Part shown: positions 16,393-18,916 of the stretch, piece after piece
Layout of the letters: every line of letters starts with the position of its first letter
Numbering within the stretch: position 1 is the stretch's first letter
The notes under the pieces: generated by a model
What the model saw: only the letters and a program-made list of their open reading frames with translations
The model's database searches: none
What the model was told of the DNA's origin: nothing
Position numbers and translations under genes: made by a program
DNA from: REEP01 sp964517265
Lineage (GTDB): Bacteria > Pseudomonadota > Alphaproteobacteria > Rhodospirillales > Defluviicoccaceae
DNA length: 18,916 bases
Direction of reading: 5' to 3'
NCBI GenBank assembly: GCA_964517265.1
Contig: CAZFBS010000050.1
Span: 1-18,916, forward strand

Positions 16393-17377
16393 GGCAAAGC
16401 CGCGTCTTGCGCGGTGGCGGCGCCGGGAGCGAGGCTTTGCCCTCGTCGCCGTGCTGTGGATGCTTGTGCTCCTCGCCTTTCTCGCATCGAGCTACAGCGC
16501 CGGCACCCTCACCGGCGCGCATCTCACCCGCAACCTGGAGCTCAGCGCCCGCGCCGAGGCGCTGGCCGACGCCGGGGTCCACCGCGCCCTTTGGGAACTT
16601 TTGCGCTTCGACGCGGATGCGGCGGTGCGCGCCGACGGCGCCGTCTACGAATGGACGTTTGCTGGCGGCGAGGTGCGCTTTGCGATGCGCGACGAGGCGG
16701 GAAAGGTGGACATCAATGCCGCCTCCCCGGAGCTTCTGGAGCGCCTGTTCGTCGCCGCCGGCATCGATGCGCCCTCGGTCCGCGCCCTCGCCGAGGCTGT
16801 ATCCGCCTTCCGCGACGGCGGAGAGGAGGACCCTGGCCCCGGCGGCGGGCTGGCGCCCGGTCCTCTCGATCGGTTCGCAACGCAAGCGCAAGGGTTTCGC
16901 ACCGTCGATGCGGTGCAACAGGTGCCCGGCATGAGCGCCGTCCAGTTCGCCCGCATCCGCCCGCTGATCACCGTCTATACCGGGATGACCGAGCCCGACG
17001 TGGCGGTCGCGCCCGCCGCCGTGCGCGCCGCGATGGCGGGAATGCCGGCGGGCTCGGCCGAGCCCGATCCTGCGTTCGCCGCGGCGTCGCCTGCCCCTGC
17101 GGCGGCGGGCGAGCCGGCGCGGGAAGCGGACGGTGACGGGCCGTTCCGCATCATCGCCGGCGAGGGGCTGGAGGGGCCGGGCGAGCCGCCGGGCGGTGCT
17201 GCGTTTCCGGCGGAGATCGTCGCCATTCATGCCGAGGCGCGGCTGCCTTCGGGCGCCGTCTTCGCCCGCGAGGCGATCGCCGACATCGGCTTCGTGGACG
17301 AGCCGGTGCGCTTCTACCTCTGGCGTCAGGCCCGCCGCCAGCTCTTCCCCGTCGAGCGCCCGGACCGCGGGCCTTGA
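16376..17377 (+). CDS. gspK: Minor pseudopilin GspK
   Basis: Large minor pseudopilin at the tip of the pseudopilus. It has 333 residues from ATG 16376, overlapping the gspD stop by 17 bases; TTG 16364 would add four residues. The basic leader ends RERG, followed by FALVAVLWMLVLLAFLASSY. Position +5 is Ala, not Glu, as is characteristic of GspK. The GspK domain has ALADAGVHRALWEL, DEAGKVDINAASPELLERL and a second helix-hairpin-helix-like stretch, FRTVDAVQQVPGM. A Pro/Ala/Gly-rich insertion lies at about 225-280. Its position after gspD, rather than between gspJ and gspL, is unusual relative to the classical order. It is the last T2SS gene in the window. Confidence 0.92.
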   Translation: MSGSAEAKPRLARWRRRERGFALVAVLWMLVLLAFLASSYSAGTLTGAHLTRNLELSARAEALADAGVHRALWELLRFDADAAVRADGAVYEWTFAGGEVRFAMRDEAGKVDINAASPELLERLFVAAGIDAPSVRALAEAVSAFRDGGEEDPGPGGGLAPGPLDRFATQAQGFRTVDAVQQVPGMSAVQFARIRPLITVYTGMTEPDVAVAPAAVRAAMAGMPAGSAEPDPAFAAASPAPAAAGEPAREADGDGPFRIIAGEGLEGPGEPPGGAAFPAEIVAIHAEARLPSGAVFAREAIADIGFVDEPVRFYLWRQARRQLFPVERPDRGP

Positions 17378-17423
17378 CCGCGCACAGCGTGGGGCGCCGC
17401 GGCGGCCCGCGCGGAGCAAAGAA

Positions 17424-17453
17424 AAACCGGGGTTCGGCGCTGCCGAACCGCGG
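17424..17453 (-). terminator. Intrinsic terminator reading leftward
   Basis: The stem GGTTCGGC/GCCGAACC (17431-17438 with 17442-17449, loop GCT) is extended by CCG/CGG around one G-G mismatch. On the minus strand the stem is followed directly by a T run (CCGGTTTTTCTTTG). On the plus strand no T tract follows, so it is a poor terminator for gspK. It suggests that a leftward transcription unit once ended here. Confidence 0.55.
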
Positions 17454-17477
17454 ACTTGTGGATTGCGCCAAGCGTGA

Positions 17478-17706
17478 CCCGACTTCTGCAGTGGTCCTCG
17501 CTAACTTATTGAAATCATTACTCTTTTGCAACTTGCGGTAAGCTTTTTGATGCTAAATAGCCCTGTAAACCACAACCAAATGACCCAAGCCATTAATGAA
17601 ACGAAGCTCTTTTTGGTTGATCAAGTTTTTTGCATCATATGGCACTCGTATTTCGAGTAAATGCTACAGTTTCAGATGGTTGCGGCTATTGACTGCAGAA
17701 GTTGGG
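17478..17706 (+). mobile_element. MITE-like element, copy 1 (229 bp)
   Basis: AT-rich 229-bp element with 15-bp imperfect terminal inverted repeats: CCCGACTTCTGCAGT on the left and ACTGCAGAAGTTGGG on the right, with one mismatch. Its whole sequence recurs in reverse complement at 18377-18605; by eye I found no difference. It has no transposase, and its base composition contrasts with the GC-rich T2SS genes. The flanking pentamers are CGTGA (left) and CCTGA (right). A non-autonomous transposable element is the simplest reading; I cannot name its parent family. Confidence 0.75.
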
Positions 17707-18376
17707 CCTGAGCCAAAGCGTGAACAAAACGGCCAACTCACATGTTACGAATACTGGACAACTTGACTTGTTAGCGACACGGTGCAACATCTACACAACT
17801 TAACCTGCCTGACAAAATCGTTGTTGACATGTATAAGGTGGGGGCACGTTCAAGTACGCGAGCCCGTACTACACCTACGCTGAACTGGTGGGGCCCCCTG
17901 TGACCGCCGTATACGAGGGGAGGGCCAGGGACAACGTCCAACTCGTCGTCAGCCATGGCTGTCAGCCGTTCGAGACCGAGGGCGCGTGGTGCTCGCCCGG
18001 CTACTGGAGAAATGCTGCTGATGCCGCATGGGCATTGACGGGATACGCCAAGACCGACCTCTTCAACGACACCGTCGTACCCAGCTTCTACGACACGGCA
18101 TTGGCTGCCAATCCAACCTTGATCCAGGTGTTGACCACACCGGGAGCCAATACGTTCGGCGCCGCAGGCGACCCCCTATGGGCTGAATGCCTTTAAAGCA
18201 ACGGGCGTCTTCCTCACCGATCAGATTGAGGGTTATCACTGCGATCCAGATCCTATCGGACAGGAAAACGCCTGCCCGATCGATAACCACGGCAACTTCA
18301 AGGAATAGCAATAAGCAGCCAAGGGTGCTTGGGTTGCGCTCCAGCGCAGCCCAGCCTTCTTTCTCTTAACGTCACG
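17707..18376. other. 670-bp segment between two inverted MITE copies
   Basis: The left 125 bp or so hold no recognisable gene. From about 17835 to 18308 lies a fragment of a CxPGYWRN-type protein gene (separate entry). The last 65 bp show nothing. The segment lies between identical inverted repeats and can therefore flip by recombination. Confidence 0.6.
17835..18308 (+). pseudogene. Fragment of a CSPGYWRN-motif protein gene, frameshifted
   Basis: The open frame begins after an in-frame TAA with no start codon that makes sense; the coded part starts GGGTFKYASPYYTYAELVGP. It contains GCQPFETEGAWCSPGYWRNA, which matches the C-x-PG-[YF]-W-[KR]-N motif of a family of secreted or surface proteins of unknown function. 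After GANTFGAAGD the frame stops at TAA 18194-18196. If one C is removed from the five-C run near 18171-18176, the reading continues PYGLNAFKATGVF and ends NHGNFKE at TAG 18306-18308, keeping two further cysteines. The gene is thus broken at its 5' end and by a homopolymer frameshift, which might be a sequencing error. The internal GTG 17888 is unlikely to be the true start. Confidence 0.6.
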
Positions 18377-18605
18377 CCCAACTTCTGCAGTCAATAGCCG
18401 CAACCATCTGAAACTGTAGCATTTACTCGAAATACGAGTGCCATATGATGCAAAAAACTTGATCAACCAAAAAGAGCTTCGTTTCATTAATGGCTTGGGT
18501 CATTTGGTTGTGGTTTACAGGGCTATTTAGCATCAAAAAGCTTACCGCAAGTTGCAAAAGAGTAATGATTTCAATAAGTTAGCGAGGACCACTGCAGAAG
18601 TCGGG
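18377..18605 (-). mobile_element. MITE-like element, copy 2 (229 bp, inverted)
   Basis: Reverse complement of the element at 17478-17706, the same length and identical as far as I can read. Its ends are CCCAACTTCTGCAGT (18377-18391) and ACTGCAGAAGTCGGG (18591-18605). The flanking pentamers are TCACG (left) and TGAGG (right). It lies 43 bp beyond the stop codon of the leftward ISNCY-type transposase gene. Confidence 0.75.
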
Positions 18606-18648
18606 TGAGGACATGTCCGGGGCCAAAGCGCGGTCGCGTGGAGCGGGA

Positions 18649-18916
18649 TCACGCGGCGCTGGCTACGGGGTTTTCCTGCAGGACACCGTTGGCATCGTAC
18701 CGGGCGATGCAGCGCGGGCCATGGAAGATTGCCAAGCAGCCATTTGGATAGCGGTGCACGCGCACCGTGGCGTTGACAAAGTGGGGGCGCCAGGGGCTCG
18801 GCGGGATCTGCAGCACCAGGCCCTCGTAGCGCACGGTGTTATCGCGTCCCACCACGCGCTCATGCTGATGCCCGACTTCCACGGGCAGTAGCGGCGGTAG
18901 TTTGAGACCCACCTTC
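18649..18916 (-). CDS. ISNCY-type transposase, C-terminal part, runs off the window
   Basis: Leftward frame, open at the right edge of the window and ending at TGA 18649-18651. The product reads KVGLKLPPLLPVEVGHQHER, then VVGRDNTVRYEGLVLQIP, RPHFVNATVRVHRYPNG and CLAIFHGPRCIARYD. This is the post-catalytic C-terminal region of ISNCY (IS1202-group) DDE transposases as I recall them. The catalytic core would lie beyond 18916. Whether the full gene is intact cannot be judged here. Confidence 0.65.
   Translation of the reverse strand, partial: KVGLKLPPLLPVEVGHQHERVVGRDNTVRYEGLVLQIPPSPWRPHFVNATVRVHRYPNGCLAIFHGPRCIARYDANGVLQENPVASAA

Noticed and set aside
16331..17419. Minus-strand frame of 362 codons across gspK
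   Set aside because: Shadow of the GC-rich gspK; the product is Arg/Gly/His-rich without motifs.
17478..18605. CRISPR array or phage attachment sites formed by the repeated 229-bp sequence
   Set aside because: Only two long inverted copies with terminal inverted repeats are present; there are no short regular repeats with spacers and no integrase.
18613..18891. Plus-strand 92-codon frame at the right edge
   Set aside because: Antisense of the ISNCY-type transposase C-terminus, which has recognisable motifs on the minus strand.

Overview
The window looks like a draft contig from a Gram-negative, GC-rich proteobacterium. The layout and protein style of the secretion genes (split GspL/PilN, short GspM, GspC/N-like HR protein, GspK after GspD) and the insertion-sequence remnants point to Alphaproteobacteria, perhaps Rhodospirillales. 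That placement is an inference. A run of 100 N at 1830-1929 is a scaffold gap.

Region 1 (1-520) is an insertion-sequence graveyard: a leftward C-terminal remnant of an IS5-family transposase, then the first ~44 codons of an IS630-family transposase. Region 2 (527-5324) holds two genes of an Nfr-like exopolysaccharide system. The first is a very large TPR protein ending in an outer-membrane beta-barrel of the NfrA C-terminal type, crossed by the gap. The second is a secreted DUF4434 glycoside-hydrolase-like protein related to E. coli YbcH. The expected partner, the glycosyltransferase NfrB, is not in the window. The IS630 fragment lies in frame directly against the nfrA signal peptide, so nfrA has probably lost its native upstream region.

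Region 3 (5325-5827) is a 503-bp stretch with no convincing gene; it contains a strong hairpin and an ambiguous small reading frame. Region 4 (5828-17377) is a nearly complete type II secretion (T2SS) cluster, all on the plus strand: prepilin peptidase gspO, ATPase gspE, platform gspF, pseudopilins gspG-H-I-J, inner-membrane assembly gspL-M, an HR-domain GspC/N-like protein, secretin gspD and minor pseudopilin gspK. Genes mostly touch or overlap, so they are probably co-transcribed. The exception is a 136-bp gap before gspD that carries a perfect 14-bp palindrome. The secretin has its own lipobox, which fits the absence of a pilotin gene. GspO processes G, H, I, J and K; E drives F/L/M-anchored pseudopilus growth; the HR protein links the inner membrane to the D channel.

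Region 5 (17378-18916) is accessory DNA: a leftward intrinsic terminator, then two identical 229-bp AT-rich MITE-like elements in opposite orientation. They flank a 670-bp segment with a decayed gene fragment for a CxPGYWRN-type protein. At the right edge is the C-terminal part of a leftward ISNCY-type transposase. Short flanking repeats suggest the segment between the two MITEs has been inverted.
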